Origin: Gerris lacustris
Taxonomy: Eukaryota; Arthropoda; Insecta; Hemiptera; Gerridae
Direction of reading: 5' to 3'
Assembly: GCA_951217055.1 (NCBI GenBank)
Contig: OX578286.1
Coordinates: forward strand, 38,658,345-38,722,344
Length of the DNA stretch: 64,000 bases
The notes under the pieces were generated by a model. The model was given only the letters and a program-made list of their open reading frames with translations. It searched no databases and was not told the origin of the DNA. A program made the translations under genes and the position numbers. Each line of letters opens with the position of its first letter. Within the stretch, counting starts at the first letter, position 1. Below are positions 32,728-42,955 of the stretch, piece by piece.

Positions 32728-33108
32728 CAGAAATTTCTAGAAAATGCCATTATATGCACAAAAATTCATCGTCGCATTCGTACAAAAACATTTTAAAAAG
32801 AAGAGTTGATTCGCAAGAAAGGAGAATAATAGGCGAGCGAAATCAAAACAAAAACAATGAAGCGGAGCGGAAGGTTACGTTTCTGTTCACCCAAACTCAA
32901 TCCCAAACTACTAGTCCCTGCCGCCGATCGCTGACTGCTCTGACTGGTTCCAAACTAATCCGTGATTCAATCAGAGCGTGGTTGGAACAGCCGACTAACA
33001 GTCAGAGTCAGTCAGAGTTTGTGTTTGGGCTCGTAGGAACGCTTTTTTCCAAATGCGCATGCGTCGTACAGTTCCAAACCAGTTTGAAGAGTGGTTGGAA
33101 CAAACCTA
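31970..33108. mobile_element. E element (1139 bp), non-autonomous
   Basis: Ends TAGGTTTGTTCCAACCAC and GTGGTTGGAACAAACCTA are exact inverted repeats. Both sub-terminal regions carry gcgcatgcg words. The interior holds a 47-base T run and a stretch (about 32870-33060) with cagtcagagtcagtcagagt. A 171-codon frame through the T run has no recognisable motif and is not convincing. The target duplication is unclear: the flanks are tatta/tatta if the terminal TA is excluded, but the right-hand tatta is also seen at fragments 11461 and 36497, so it may be part of the element. Confidence 0.75.
32681..32727. repeat. Poly-T run, 47 bases
   Basis: Uninterrupted T homopolymer inside the E element; could be a reverse-oriented poly(A) of a tiny retroposed insert, but no partner signal is seen. 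Confidence 0.9.
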
Positions 33109-33840
33109 TTATTAGTGCTATATTTGCACTAAAGTTAGACTTGAATAATTTTAATAACAACCAAAGGAAAACCATGTGACATTTGCCTATTTATGTCGTA
33201 GGTATGCTACTTCCGCATGATAAGGGTAGAAAACTTACCCTAAAGAAGGGTTTGAACTCCCTAACTTTGATAATGACTCAATCTTGCCACCCCTAGATCT
33301 AGTTTAAATAGTTAGGATTCCAAAATTTGCTGAGGTAACTTCCCCTTTGTAGTCAAAAGTTTTGATCAAACTTAAAATGTATTAAGTCCTTTATCACTAA
33401 CTCATTATAAGTAGAACTCTCCTTGGTAATCATAACATCATTATAATTTCGCAAGTCATTGCTACAATGATTTGTGCTTTTCTTGACTGCTTTAGCGTAT
33501 GTTATAGTTTAGTTGTTGTAGTGTAGTTATGTTATTTGTAATAGTGTAATGTAGTTGTTATAAGTGTCTAATTTTTGATTGTTAAATTAATGGTAATGAG
33601 TACTTAGAAATTAAAATAAGTAATTAGAAATAGGCGGATTAGTAAAAAAATCGGTCCGAGTCAACTCGTACAAACTTTCTCATATACAAGTTCATTATTA
33701 CTTAACCCAGAGTTTTCTATTTATTAGTTTTCGTATGTACATTTAATTATTATTGAACATTTTATCAAAATGTATCATAAAAATAACTTCTCCTCGCAGG
33801 GAATCTAACCCGGGCTCTCTACGTCCGCTTTTAAAGCTAT
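33109..33840. other. Unassigned spacer
   Basis: No gene. 33795-33832 on the minus strand has a B-box-like gggttagattccctgcgagg, perhaps a SINE relic. Words tagttgttgtagtgtagt give a low-complexity patch near 33510. Confidence 0.35.
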
Positions 33841-34225
33841 TTTCAAAGGAACTAGGTTTTTCCAGGGAAAATGGCTTATATCGTTTGATTTGTATTTAAA
33901 TAAACTACACTTTAGCGTTTTTTAATCGTCGGAACCATTTTCGAGAAATACTTTTTTTTCAGAGTTTTTGGGGGGTTCCACCCCTCAATTTTGAGCTGAA
34001 ATTGATTTCTCGCTTTATTCCACGAGGCATGATTTTTTCCAAATGTCGTCAAAATCGGCCCATTAGTTTAGGTTCTACGCGTCTGCACAGATGCTAGACG
34101 ACAGACAGACATTTTTTAAAACCATTTTTTTGGACTCATGGGACCTCAAAATGTGTATATCTACCAAAATCTCAAAAAATAATTTTCTCGCCATCACAAT
34201 ACTTTCTATTTATATGGGAAAGTAA
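33841..34225 (-). mobile_element. Arthropod-type repeat with CTGTCTGTC module
   Basis: Minus strand reads tttactttcccatataaata, gtctgtctgtcgtctagcat, then gcagacgcgtagaacctaaa and gggccgattttgacgacatt. The fixed order of the CTGTCTGTC block, a short spacer and a gatttt-gacatttgga word resembles families C and J. Its exact ends are unclear. Confidence 0.55.
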
Positions 34226-34788
34226 AAAAGGAAGAAACAAAAGAAACCTTATAATTAATTATTGATAACGCAGATTTTTCTCTTCAAATGAACGATCTTG
34301 TTGGAGTGATGATTCGAAATTGCTTAATGCAAACTGTTGATCCATAACATGACTACGATATGAACTGCTTCAAAGAATAAATAGTTTAGATAGGTGGTTT
34401 GAGAGTACTAGAGATACCAGCGTCTCACGTTGAATAGAAATAGTTAAACGAAATAGTTATTAAGACCTGAGTTATTAACTGCTGGGAGGGGAACAGGAAT
34501 GTTATACCAAGACAAAGGCTAAAAGGTCACTTAGTTTATTAGAGCGTTTCATAATTTTGTTTTTTTAAATTCCTAATTAACTGATTCCTTAACTCATATG
34601 GCTCAGAATATTCTTTTACGTTAATTTATCTAATTAAACCAACTATCTTTACTCATTAAACTTAACCTAGTTCTTCCTAAATCATATCTAATATCTGCTA
34701 AAGTATAATTAATAATCTTTAGTTATTAATAGTCATCGTTAAGCTCATAGGGTTTGAACTTTATATGAGTACCTAAAAGGAATTGACA
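34226..34788. other. Unassigned spacer
   Basis: No gene or repeat family recognised. Confidence 0.4.
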
Positions 34789-34826
34789 TTCCAAGTTACA
34801 TATTCCAAAGAATATGTAACTTGGAA
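34789..34826. repeat. Perfect 17-bp hairpin
   Basis: Arm ttccaagttacatattc, four-base loop caaa, exact complement. Isolated; not part of a recognised family. Confidence 0.9.
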
Positions 34827-35152
34827 AAATACATAAAGGACCACATTAAAAAAGGAAAATTAATCAAAACGAAAAAATAATGAATAAAGGTTTAACGAAC
34901 GAGCATATAATAAATTATGTGAGATTATGGCATTATGCCACATGGCATTATGTAAGTTGGATACCACCAATTATTCTTATATTAAACCGAATTTAAATCA
35001 TCTTGATGAATTGTGCGAATTTTTACCGACAAGCAAATACAGACAATAAATCTGATTAAGATGCAAGCTATTTTTCATTCACACACGCATTCATACAAAT
35101 TAAAGTTGTTTGTACGTAAGTTTGGTTCGTAGGCTTCCGCGGGTAGATGCGT
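34827..35152. other. Unassigned spacer
   Basis: Only ttatggcattatgccacatg with neighbouring gcattatg (34925-34950) is repetitive. Confidence 0.35.
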
Positions 35153-35415
35153 CATAAACAGCTTGGGTTTCCGGTGAAATTAGTGTCACGAAGGAGTTGA
35201 AATCCGATGTTTCGCTTCCACTACTGGAAGCAACTTAAGGGGGGGTGTGCATCGTGGTGTTGACTCGAAGCAAACAGTATATCCTGTCTTTGCTTCGAGT
35301 CAACATCACGATGCACCACACCCCTGAAGATGTTTCGCTTCCAGTAGTGGAAGCGAAACGTCGGATTTCAACCCTTTCATGACGCGGATTTCACCGGAAA
35401 CCCAAGCTGTTTATG
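35153..35415. mobile_element. Foldback element O (263 bp)
   Basis: Arms of about 120 bp: cataaacagcttgggtttcc, then gtttcgcttccactactgga and gtgttgactcgaagcaaa on the left, complements on the right, spacer of about 15 bases. The right arm has ggaagcgaaacgtcggattt, the kind of GAAACGTCGG tag seen near ends of some Penelope-like and other elements. No coding capacity. gtacgtaa occurs just outside both ends (35112 and 35415). Confidence 0.85.
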
Positions 35416-36475
35416 TACGTAAATTGTTGCACACTAAAACAATAATTTTACATCGAGAAATTCATAAACAAAATTAAATATGCAAATGGACTTAGCAGGT
35501 GTGACGATAACGAAGGGTGATGGGCTGCAAGCCGCATGCGCCCCTACATAGATGTATACGTGTACGTTCGTGGCCGTGGTGACTTCGATTCAGATTTGTT
35601 GAGAATAAAAGATGCATCAAATTAAATATAAGCTGAAGGCCCTGAGACTAACTGTAATGAAAAATGTTAAACGTTGAAAGGTACATGTTGTGTCAAGTGT
35701 TATCACGTGCAGGGTAAGCTCCACGACCTGGTCTTATGGAGGGCTGAAAATCGGCTGTATGGAGAATTTCAATATTCAGCACATATGTACAATGTACATC
35801 GATGTGTCAATTGAGCTTTTTACCAAGCAAAAGTGGCATACAGTGATGCATTTCTGAATGCACAACTAAGCGAGGGAAGTTGCATCTAACAGGTTTTACT
35901 GATAAGGAATTTACGATAACCGTAACTGCACATATTTTTAAAGTTGATGTATATGAAAACGATGAACCTACGTGCCACACTAATTGACTGACTAATTTAA
36001 TACAAACATGAAAATAATAATAGAAATTAAGGATTGCAAGAATTAGCTAAAGGTTTTGAATGAGTTAAAAGTTACAGACGTTTCGAAAAAATGTATTTGT
36101 CCTACATCAATGTATAAAAGAGATTAGTGATTATCGCTTTTGACTGATCCTTGTTTTGTTCAAATATGATTTAATTCACAGTCGATGTCTACATATTAAT
36201 CAATGGTGCAACAGGCTTGCACTTGTCAAGTATTATAAAATAAGAATCAATTTAGTACACTAAAATAAGATATGAAAATATCAGATCCGACATGAGAGGA
36301 AGAAGAGCCAATGTTTAAACAACAATAATATAATATGGGTTGGATTCCTAGAGATATGATAGATTGATAGATTATGATGTATGATGTATCTTATTAGCTG
36401 CCAAGAAAACTTTTCAACAATCATGTCAAATCAAGAACGATCCACGGGACGATGTAAAGGATAGTACAAATAAGG
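35416..36475. other. Unassigned stretch, less A+T-rich
   Basis: About 35500-35960 looks like decayed coding or repeat DNA (readable pieces such as SDAFLNAQLSEGS on the plus strand near 35850) but I recognise no protein. acgtgccacactaattgact at 35971-35990 matches the family C terminus. Nothing else is assignable. Confidence 0.35.
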
Positions 36476-36478
36476 GAT

Positions 36479-36545
36479 GGAACAAACCTATTATCATCGT
36501 CATGTTGCATTGGACTCGTGACTCCTTCCAACCACATTAAAAACA
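36479..36545. mobile_element. E-family terminal fragment
   Basis: ggaacaaacctattat at 36484-36499 and ccttccaaccaca at 36525-36537 resemble the E ends in a compressed, probably deleted, copy. Confidence 0.45.
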
Positions 36546-36668
36546 TTCAAGGAAACCTAATAGATAGGGAACCTTCCTGTTGACATGTGTTATGATAAGG
36601 TGAGTTCGTAGCACGGGTTTTTTAAAGCACATCAGATTTAATCTATGAATGTCATGTGCATAACATGA

Positions 36669-36704
36669 CGCGAGAAAAGTTGGTTCCATCCCAACTTTCT
36701 CGCG
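36669..36704. repeat. Hairpin with 14-15-bp arms
   Basis: cgcgagaaaagttgg and ccaactttctcgcg pair around a six-base loop, with one bulged base. Just after it, gacggaattatccgttctg is directly repeated (about 36910-36960). Confidence 0.8.
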
Positions 36705-36959
36705 TTTTCACCAATCTGAATGAAACCTGCCAGTCCCCTTCCCTCTTGTTCATACTTTTTTTCCATTTTTCGAGTCATCTATGTACAAAGAAAATATATT
36801 CTTGTTTTTCATTTTCAAAACCATCCTTTTGCGGAAAGGTAGTTTTGTTTTTACTTCTTCCTTACCTAAAGGAAAAGTATTGTGTTTACCCAAAAATCCG
36901 AAACCGAGATTACAACGGAATTATCCGTTCTGGCAGTTTCTGACGGAATTATCCGTTCT

Positions 36960-37080
36960 GTTTAAGACGATTTAAGTGGTTTTTTGCTGGATGTCTGTTT
37001 GTCAACGTCATGCATAACTCCCAAAGTTTCCAAGCTAGAGAGTTAAAACTTGGCACAAAAATCCGTATTATTAAAAATTA
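36960..37080 (+). mobile_element. Repeat fragment with CTGTYTGTC module
   Basis: gatgtctgtttgtcaacgtc, then ataactcccaaagtttccaa and gagagttaaaacttggcaca: the same layout as family J repeats on the plus strand. Ends not defined. Confidence 0.5.
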
Positions 37081-37367
37081 TTCGGATTTAATATTGTAAT
37101 ATAATAAATATTGTGTCACCTCTTTAGAAATTGAACAAGATATGTTGGTTTTTTTTACTTAAGGGGTTAGGGGAAGAGGTTACAACAAACGACTTCAGTG
37201 CCGCGACAAAATCGATTCCATGATTTTCTTCCTTTGGAAGAAAATCCTCTTTATACATCTATCATCATGTTCATTATCTATAAATGGCATACAAATATTC
37301 CATATTTATGGATTTTGAACCCAAGCACTCATCTGTATCAAATATCGATCCAGACAAGTCACTTTTT

Positions 37368-37546
37368 GCCACTTTGGCTAGAGCACCTGTACTGGAAATA
37401 TTGGGAGGTCCGTGGTTCGAGTCCCGCCGCTGAAGTTTATTTTTCTCTGTCTGTCTCCCCTTGTAAATAGTAATTATAACTTTATTTAAATTAAAATTTA
37501 AACGTTTCATAGTATGAATACTATCAAAAACTTAAAAATTGAATTT
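37368..37546 (+). mobile_element. SINE1 copy with complete tail
   Basis: tRNA-like head: A box ttggctagagcacctg, B box gtggttcgagtcccgc, then tttctctgtctgtctcccct and the tail to cttaaaaattgaatttc. The extreme 5' end is altered relative to the copy at 37710. Confidence 0.82.
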
Positions 37547-37709
37547 CTAATTGATTGTACTAGGTACAGGTACTAATTGGGTACTTTATAATTACAAGCG
37601 TTATTTCTCGATCTAGTTCTACTGTCGTTAATGTTGACTTCTAGACTTGTAGAAAAATTTGAAAGCTTAATTCGGGACTAGGTATCGTTATCGACAGAGG
37701 AAATTATCC

Positions 37710-37815
37710 TTCAGTGTAGCTTAATTGGCTAGAGCACCTGTACTAGAAATATGGGGAGGTCCGTGTTTCGAGTCCCGGCGCTGAAGTCTATTTTTCTCTG
37801 TCTGTCTCCCCTTGT
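37710..37815 (+). mobile_element. SINE1 copy with complete tRNA-like head
   Basis: Head 37710-37785. ttcagtg (first seven bases) pairs fully with cgctgaa at the end of the head, a complete acceptor stem; gctt/gagc can form the D stem; B box gtttcgagtcccgg. The T stem has two mismatches and the anticodon stem is not convincing, so it is a tRNA-derived SINE head, not a functional tRNA. The tail is cut after cccttgt. Confidence 0.82.
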
Positions 37816-38076
37816 CCAATAATTTGATTCAAATCACTTTGGAATTTCCCAAACAGAAATAGATCAGTGACTATTAAGTATAAAACAAGGGATAATTCTA
37901 GGATACTAGAAACAAATTTAAACTTCTGGGAATCAAACAAATCCAAATTCCTATATAAATTGTTGGTCATAGCACGAGCTCCTTTTTTCCTTTAACCAAG
38001 TGGTTCCTAAAGTAGGTAGGGTGAATCCATGGTGCAAATCTAGGGGCGAAGAGGATTTCACTCATCCACTTGATAT

Positions 38077-38117
38077 GATCATGAATGTCAAACATAATAT
38101 GTTTGACATTCATGATC
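38077..38117. repeat. 41-base perfect palindrome
   Basis: Two exact 19-base arms (gatcatgaatgtcaaacat and complement) around three bases. Isolated; lies 30 bases from SINE2. Confidence 0.92.
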
Positions 38118-38144
38118 TTATTATATCATAGATATTATCTTACT

Positions 38145-38247
38145 CCGTGGGATTCGAACCATCGCCAGGGATATTGACAATGACCTTGGTTTCAGGCGAG
38201 AATTAGTAAGTGCGCCAACCATTTGGCAACGTCTGTCCCCCACCAGC
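38145..38247 (-). mobile_element. SINE2 copy, minus strand
   Basis: Minus strand: gttgccaaatggttggcgca (A box region), gcctgaaaccaaggtcattg as in the copy at 9759-9942, and the B box gatggttcgaatcccacgga. Degenerate but in the right order and spacing. Confidence 0.72.
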
Positions 38248-38249
38248 CC

Positions 38250-38595
38250 CTTAAACAACATCTATAATAATGACTAAATTGTTAGATTATTAAGTTGATG
38301 TCAATTTTTTTCCCCCCCAAGTTGACTGATTAATAAGTATCTCTAGAAAGATTAATTGAAGCTTGTACTAAGCTGATTATAACACATGAAATAACTTTAC
38401 ACTTTCTACCTGACTTTAATCACTCAATTAACTAATTAACTCAGGTAATTTTACATAAGTATGAACACGATTTTCCACTCATGTAATATCTCTCTGATTA
38501 TAATCTTATAAAATCATTTAAGCGATGTATTGTTTAATAATCATTATTAATGGAAAATTAACTGTACAAAATATGTTGTACATTGTAGAAATGTT
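38250..38595. other. Unassigned A+T-rich spacer
   Basis: Nothing recognised. Confidence 0.4.
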
Positions 38596-38827
38596 GGTAC
38601 TTCTTTAGATTGTTACTCGCCTGTTTTCTTACAATATAAATGACTTTAACTAAATAACTATTAAGACAAAGGGATGTTTAGTCCAATGTACTTTGGAACA
38701 AAGGAATATCACACTTCTGTTCTTATAAGGGGAGTAACAGTCTAAAGAAGAACATTCCGTACACCTTCTTTAAATTATTACTCCCCTATGTTTTTTATAG
38801 AAGAGAAGTAACAATCTAAAGAAGTGC
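38596..38827. mobile_element. MITE-A copy 6
   Basis: Full 232-bp copy with GGTACTTC and GAAGTGC ends and the internal inverted pair at about 38725-38785. No clear target duplication. Confidence 0.85.
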
Positions 38828-38917
38828 AGACTTTTTTTTTAAATAACACAATTTTTTATAGCGCATAATAACTAAAAGAAGGTGAAAATTACGAGTCAGA
38901 AAAAGTTGGATCTTCAA

Positions 38918-40027
38918 CAGTGGCGGATTAAGGGTGTCATCTAGGGGGTGGCGATCTGACCCTTCAAGGGGTTTCGGGAGTATGGAAAGCCCTAAGGAAA
39001 GGGGGGGGGGGAGTTCTGAGGATCCCTCCCCCCGACTGCAGTACAATGTCTTAACCGTAAGTCATAGGTGTCGTTAGCAGTTAATTATTGTAGGGTGCAT
39101 ATAGCGGGGGGTCCGGGGGTCCTCCCCCGGAAAAATTTGAAAATATGACCTCTCAAAACAGCGCTTAAATGCATTTCTGATGTAAAATTTGATTTTAATA
39201 CTTAGTCACAAAAGGGTAATTTTTGGCTCGATTATATGGTGTAGTTTGTTGGAAAACAAGTATGAACAGAACATGAACACAAGTACATTTTAAAAAAAAA
39301 AATATAATACAAACTTAAAAGTATAGTTATTGTAACACAATAAAAGTTGTGCACCTAATCATTCCCTTTGTCTAAAATACCTAAAAAAAATATCGTCCTT
39401 GAGAACGAAAATTTATCACAGTTTGTTACCTTCGGTAAGCTTGGAAGCTAAAGGGGGATTTTAAATATTTTCGTTTTATTCATCTACGAGCCGTTAAGCC
39501 CATGACAACGGACCTAATTTTATATTTAGAAAAAAATAGTTAAATTAAGTAAATTAATTTAGATAAGTTATATAGATAAGGCCATCGAATCAAAGCAAAC
39601 ACTCATAATTTTTTTTATTGGAATAAATGCGGTTGATTCAGATTGGCACTAACAAACATTTTGCTAAAACTACGCATCTATAAATTATCAGAATATGAGG
39701 ATTTGTTTAAACGAATTAATCTATTATCGGCGTCTCTATTGAAAACTGGGACATTTTGGCGCCCCGAAAAGTGTTTTCGGGAGACAAGTTCAGGATTTAA
39801 AGTCCAAAACCGGGACTTCTCCGGGACGCCTGGCGTCGTCAGAAATTTATTATTGGGGGGGGGATATTGCGGGGCCGAGGGTCCTCCCTCGGAAAATTTT
39901 GAAAATATTACCTCTCAAAACAGCGCTTTTATGCATTTCTGATATGAAATTTGGCAGTCGTTGGAAAAAAGTATAATCAAGGGGGGGGGCGGTCGCCACC
40001 CCCGCCCCCCCCTTTAATCCGCCACTG
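38918..40027. mobile_element. hAT-like element 1 (1110 bp) with 8-bp target duplication
   Basis: Ends CAGTGGCGGATTAAG and CTTTAATCCGCCACTG; flanks atcttcaa at 38910-38917 and 40028-40035. CAGTGGCGGAT ends with 8-bp duplications are typical of non-autonomous hAT superfamily elements. The interior has two direct copies of a segment with ctcccYcggaaaaWtttgaa and cctctcaaaacagcgctt (about 39110-39180 and 39875-39935), which suggests one element formed inside another. No transposase frame. Confidence 0.9.
39480..39640 (+). repeat. Family G copy inside hAT-like element 1
   Basis: gagccgttaagcccatgaca, cgaatcaaagcaaacactca and ttggaataaatgcggttg match 14605-15060. Just before it (39420-39450) is an inverted family C terminal hairpin, so older repeats are embedded in the element. 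Confidence 0.65.
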
Positions 40028-40035
40028 ATCTTCAA

Positions 40036-40355
40036 TATACCTAAACCCAATATTCCATGACTTTGTTCAAGATATTATTGGATGTTTTGACTGAGATTTT
40101 GAAGTACCACTTCATAATTATGACTAGAAAGGTTCATAGAAGCTATCCAAGACACAAATATAGAATCTTCAGAACAGCCTAAACAGGTCAATTGTCTCAA
40201 TTGGAATTTTTGTGTGAACACGTTGTTTGTTTATTGAACTTCACCTCTTTTATGATGAGTCACTATCACACATTGGAGCCAAAAAAATTAAAAGAGTTCA
40301 AAACACACTCGAGCATCTTAAAATATAGAATGTTTCAATGAAAGATCTAACCTTA
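40036..40355. other. Unassigned spacer
   Basis: No gene or repeat recognised; ends at the tta target duplication of foldback L. Confidence 0.4.
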
Positions 40356-40936
40356 TAGTCCACAGGCCACCATAAGAAATGAGTCGCTGATTGATAAAGT
40401 TTTCTTACCTTATGGAATCGCTTATTTATGCCTTGTCCACCGATGAATTGGCTATATGGCAACTGGGCGCTGGGCCATTTCATTTTTGTTGACATGCCAA
40501 ACTTGCCCTTCTGCGGGAACATTGAAAAGAGATGGATAAAGTTTTGATTTTCACAGGATCGTTTAATTAAATTATTTAAAAAACAGTGGTAAAGGTGGCC
40601 ACCGATATGAGTGGGCCGTTTTCTTTTCAACGTCCCCGCAAAGCGATATGTTTGGGACGGTGGACACCCCAAACGGCCCACTCTTATCGGTGGCCACCTT
40701 TACCACTGTTTTTTAAATAATTTAATTAAACGATCCTGTGAAAATCAAAACTTTATCTATCTCTTTTCAATGTTCCCGCAGAAGGTCAAGTTTGGCATGT
40801 CAACAAAAAAGAAATGGCACAGCGCCCAGTTGCCATATACCCAATTCATCGGTGGACAAGGCATAAATAAGCGATTCCATAAGGTAAGAAAACTTTATCA
40901 ATCAGCGACTCACTTCTTATGGTGGCCTGTTGACTA
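40356..40936. mobile_element. Foldback element L (581 bp)
   Basis: Arms of about 265 bp differ at only a handful of positions. Ends TAGTCCACAGGCCACCATAA and, inverted, TAGTCAACAGGCCACCATAA. Flanks tta at 40353-40355 and 40937-40939. The central spacer is about 50 bp and G+C-rich. Both arms have an outward open frame of about 100 codons (GGHLYHCFLNNLIKRSCENQ and on), but most differences between the arms change the amino acid, so no coding constraint is visible. Ends match elements K and P in the first seven bases only. Confidence 0.92.
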
Positions 40937-40984
40937 TTAATACATTTGCCCTTCGAATACCTATAAAATAGTTATTTATTATTC

Positions 40985-41165
40985 CATTATTCCGTGAGCG
41001 AAAAAAGTTGGTTCGTGAGGCGAAGCCGAATGAACCATGGTACCTAATTCCCTCGGCTGCGCCTCGGGAATAACTCTAATTAGCCCCCTAGGCGCAGGCA
41101 AGGGAGATAATTATCGCGAGGGGAATAATGGCACTTTACTCACGAGGTACATACAATATTTTATC
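40985..41165. repeat. Repeat with inverted gaggcg / ctcacgag words
   Basis: gttcgtgaggcgaagccgaa, ctcggctgcgcctcgggaat and ttatcgcgaggggaataatg are G+C-rich, partly self-complementary and bounded by ttattcc/ggaataa words. Looks like a small decayed inverted-repeat element; no second copy seen. Confidence 0.45.
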
Positions 41166-41784
41166 TCCAGTAGAGAGAAAATACACACTTTCATCCATTT
41201 GCACAGTTTTTATTTATTATTTTAATAAATAACAATAATTGTTAGCACTTTTAATAGCACATATAAGAGATTCAATATTAAATTGGAATTAAACTCAAAT
41301 AGAAGGTTATTTAGATGCAGGTTATAAACAATGATAAAGAAGGTCGAAAAAGCAGTGTCACCAACCTGATTACAACAACTTCATTAAATTAGCCATTCAT
41401 TCGCTACTATTTATAAAATAATTAAGTTGGCAATCCTTCTTTATCTACCTACTTTACTTTTTCTCTCTACATTTTGAGTTTAGGGAAGAAAAGACTTTCT
41501 TTAGTCTCTCTAAAATAATCCATTACATAACTTTTTCTCTCTATAGGAGATAAAATAATTTTGTAAATAATGTAGATACATTAGTTTTAAGGTATAATTT
41601 AGTTAAAGTAATATAAGAAAATTATTGTTTAGCTATAAGCAGACCTAATATACATGCATTTACCTTATACTGAGAACCGCTTTGAATCTCCTCTTAATAT
41701 CCCTTACCTTTGGTTTCTTAATCCTCCTATAGCCCTAGTCTGCCTCCACTTGGTTCTGATAGTTTAAGTTATAAAAGCTTATAA
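41166..41784. other. Unassigned A+T-rich spacer
   Basis: No gene seen. Confidence 0.4.
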
Positions 41785-42017
41785 AATATGTAGCTAGTAG
41801 AATCTTTTAATTAACCACCTCTAACCACCTCTAACCACCTCTAACCATCTCTAACCACCTCTAACCACCTCTAACCACCTCTAACCACCTCTAACCACCA
41901 CTATCCATCTCTAACCACCTCTAACCACCTCTAACCATCTCTAACCACCTCTAACCATCTCTAACCACCTCTAACCATCTCTAACCACATCTAATATGTA
42001 GCTAGTAGAATCTTTTA
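41785..42017. repeat. Decamer minisatellite between 25-bp direct repeats
   Basis: About 18 copies of ctaaccacct (variants catct, cacca) from about 41812 to 41992. On both sides lies the identical 25-base segment aatatgtagctagtagaatc+tttta (41785-41809 and 41993-42017). About 30 bases downstream follows ccactgaagatgatttaaga and a ttgaaacgca tag. Diverged decamers recur at 58150-58275. Confidence 0.93.
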
Positions 42018-42955
42018 CTCTTAATATGCTAGCACTATCCACTGAAGATGATTTAAGATGTTGAAACGCATTTTTTATTAGTTAATATAAAATTGTGATG
42101 AAAATATTGTTGAGTTACTTTCTATTAACTTTGTTTCAAGCTTGACAATAATAAATAAATATACAGAAATAATCATTGAATGAAACATTTAATTTATTGC
42201 TGTAACGATTCCAATTTCCTTTATGGCCATAATTAAAAGTAAACTCCATCAAAAAACTGATAACATATTTTAGAACAATAGCCATTAGAGACAATGATAA
42301 GTGATCAAAAAATAGTTGAGATACAAAACTAAATCAGGATGTCCGCCTTTCTGCTTTATAGATGCAATTAGAGCGAAAATAATCGAAATCGTAGAGTTTT
42401 TTTCTGAATGGAGACGATTGAGAATTTATCTCAAAAGTGCATTAAGCTAACAAACAATACAAGAGTATTGTCTGTAACTCCTTGAATGACAATCTGATAG
42501 TTCAGTAGACCTTCCCACGCTGTCCTAAATATTATAGTAATTCAAACAATTATAATGTCTATCTATTTTAAATAATAAATTATTAACTTATTAAACTAAA
42601 ATTAAATAAATCTAAAAATATTATATAAGGTTGGAAATGATTCAAGGATAATTTTTAAAACAAATAATTGCCAAACGAAAATTACGACTTAGTTGTTGCA
42701 TGGACATTTTAATACATTATGTTTCCAAACCGCAAGATTGATGAGATAATTTTGTTCGATTTGCAGAAAATGTTACACCTTAAAAAAATTATGAATTTCA
42801 GGGAGAGCTTATTATTAAAAATACAAGCTCTTCAATAAACTGTGTAAACATATTATATTTTAAAAAAGATTGTCATTTTAAATACCAATGAAGTAATTAT
42901 ATTAGTTACATTGTTATACAGTGACCGTATAAGCGATCTTATAAGTTAATTTCCT
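42018..42955. other. Unassigned A+T-rich stretch
   Basis: Apart from the gaagatgatttaag..gttgaaacgc tag near 42045-42072, nothing is recognised. Confidence 0.4.

Noticed and set aside
32664..33179. 171-codon open frame
   Set aside because: Begins in a poly-T run inside the E element, no recognisable motif, composition follows the repeat.
35340..35395. Hammerhead core in foldback O (CTGAAGA followed by GAAAC)
   Set aside because: Helix II does not start directly after the core, and the GAAAC is itself inside the long hairpin stem.
37710..37785. Functional tRNA gene
   Set aside because: Acceptor stem is intact but T and anticodon stems are mismatched and the sequence continues into a SINE body.
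40298..40940. Two opposed open frames of 127 and 109 codons, with a good splice-donor-like aaggtaagaaaac
   Set aside because: They are the two arms of foldback L; most differences between arms change amino acids, so no sign of coding constraint.
41812..41992. Interstitial telomeric repeat
   Set aside because: The decamer TTAGAGGTGG does not match the arthropod TTAGG repeat in unit length; better treated as a minisatellite.
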